This document shows positions 15,346 through 15,575 of a stretch of DNA of 15,575 nucleotides, in pieces. Position 1 is the first letter of the stretch. Each line of letters starts with the position of its first letter. The stretch is from NCBI GenBank assembly GCA_900764695.1, contig CAAFOY010000032.1, positions 1 to 15,575 on the forward strand, in the 5' to 3' direction. The translations under genes and the position numbers were made by a program. The notes under the pieces were generated by a model. It did not search any database. It had not been told where the DNA came from and saw nothing but the letters and a program-made list of their open reading frames with translations. The stretch comes from Lachnospiraceae bacterium (GTDB lineage: Bacteria > Bacillota_A > Clostridia > Lachnospirales > Lachnospiraceae).

Positions 15346-15575
15346 TTACAAAAATATCTTAACTGGTTTATATATCTGCTTATGTGCATCAAATTCATAT
15401 ATACCGATAAAATCTCCATTTTGTGCATAAACTCTTACTTTTTGTTTATCTTCAAAATTCATTCTTAGCAATGTATTTCCAGCTGTAAACTTGTTTCCAT
15501 TATATATTAATTTATCAAATTTTTCTGACACAATACATTTAGAATATTTATCAAGCATTTGATCCACGGGAACGA
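15346..15575 (-). CDS. truB: tRNA pseudouridine synthase B, C-terminal end (partial)
   Basis: Only the last 75 residues are in the window; the gene continues past 15575. TruB makes pseudouridine 55 in the T-loop of tRNA. The visible part reads VPVDQMLDKY, then KLIYNGNKF, and ends VRVYAQNGDFIGIYEFDAHKQIYKPVKIFL. This is the pattern of the TruB C-terminal domain (P-D-x-L...NG...G.F.G...KPVKIF). The catalytic domain is outside. A GTG at 15567 could be taken as a start for a 73-residue protein, but the frame stays open to the edge and the family match extends through it. It is followed by ribF, its normal neighbour in Firmicutes. Confidence 0.85.
   Translation of the reverse strand, partial: VPVDQMLDKYSKCIVSEKFDKLIYNGNKFTAGNTLLRMNFEDKQKVRVYAQNGDFIGIYEFDAHKQIYKPVKIFL

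Overview
The window suggests a low-GC Gram-positive anaerobe of the Clostridia, most likely Lachnospiraceae. The DNA is about one third G+C by eye, ribosome binding sites are strong AGGAGG types, promoters are sigma-A-like, and Rho-independent terminators are frequent. It also carries a sortase-anchored surface protein and truB, ribF, rpsO and pnp in their usual order. Every convincing gene lies on the minus strand, so transcription runs from high to low coordinates.

Layout in direction of transcription: the 3' end of truB (15575-15346), then ribF (15322-14411). Next comes an AT-rich gap with a 21-bp all-A/T hairpin, a terminator and a new promoter. A 1710-residue cell-wall protein follows (14079-8947), with a signal peptide, a fibro-slime/PA14-like region, two Ig-like repeats, four paired InlB-B/MucBP-type repeats and an SPKTG sorting signal. 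After it come rpsO (8681-8415) with its own leader and terminator, and pnp (8068-5984). pnp has its own TTGCTT-N17-TATAAT promoter and a long leader hairpin that resembles an RNase III target. Then a GT-C membrane glycosyltransferase (5876-4383) and a 67-residue two-helix membrane protein (4361-4158) share a terminator. Last come murL (3965-2592), murD2 (2587-1397) and metY (1333-53), ending in a terminator at the window edge.

Two things stand out. First, murL-murD2 looks like the alternative D-glutamate route of peptidoglycan synthesis: a MurD-like ligase adds L-Glu to UDP-MurNAc-L-Ala, and an ATP-dependent epimerase then inverts the attached L-Glu. This replaces glutamate racemase plus classical MurD. 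The pair has its own promoter, with a TGTGA-N6-TCACA dyad just upstream. Second, the conserved truB-ribF-rpsO-pnp cluster is split by the surface-protein gene, which has its own promoter, so the housekeeping genes appear to have become separate transcription units.

I saw no CRISPR array, insertion sequence, tRNA or rRNA gene, and no clear horizontal-transfer boundary. Function calls come from reading motifs, not from database searches.
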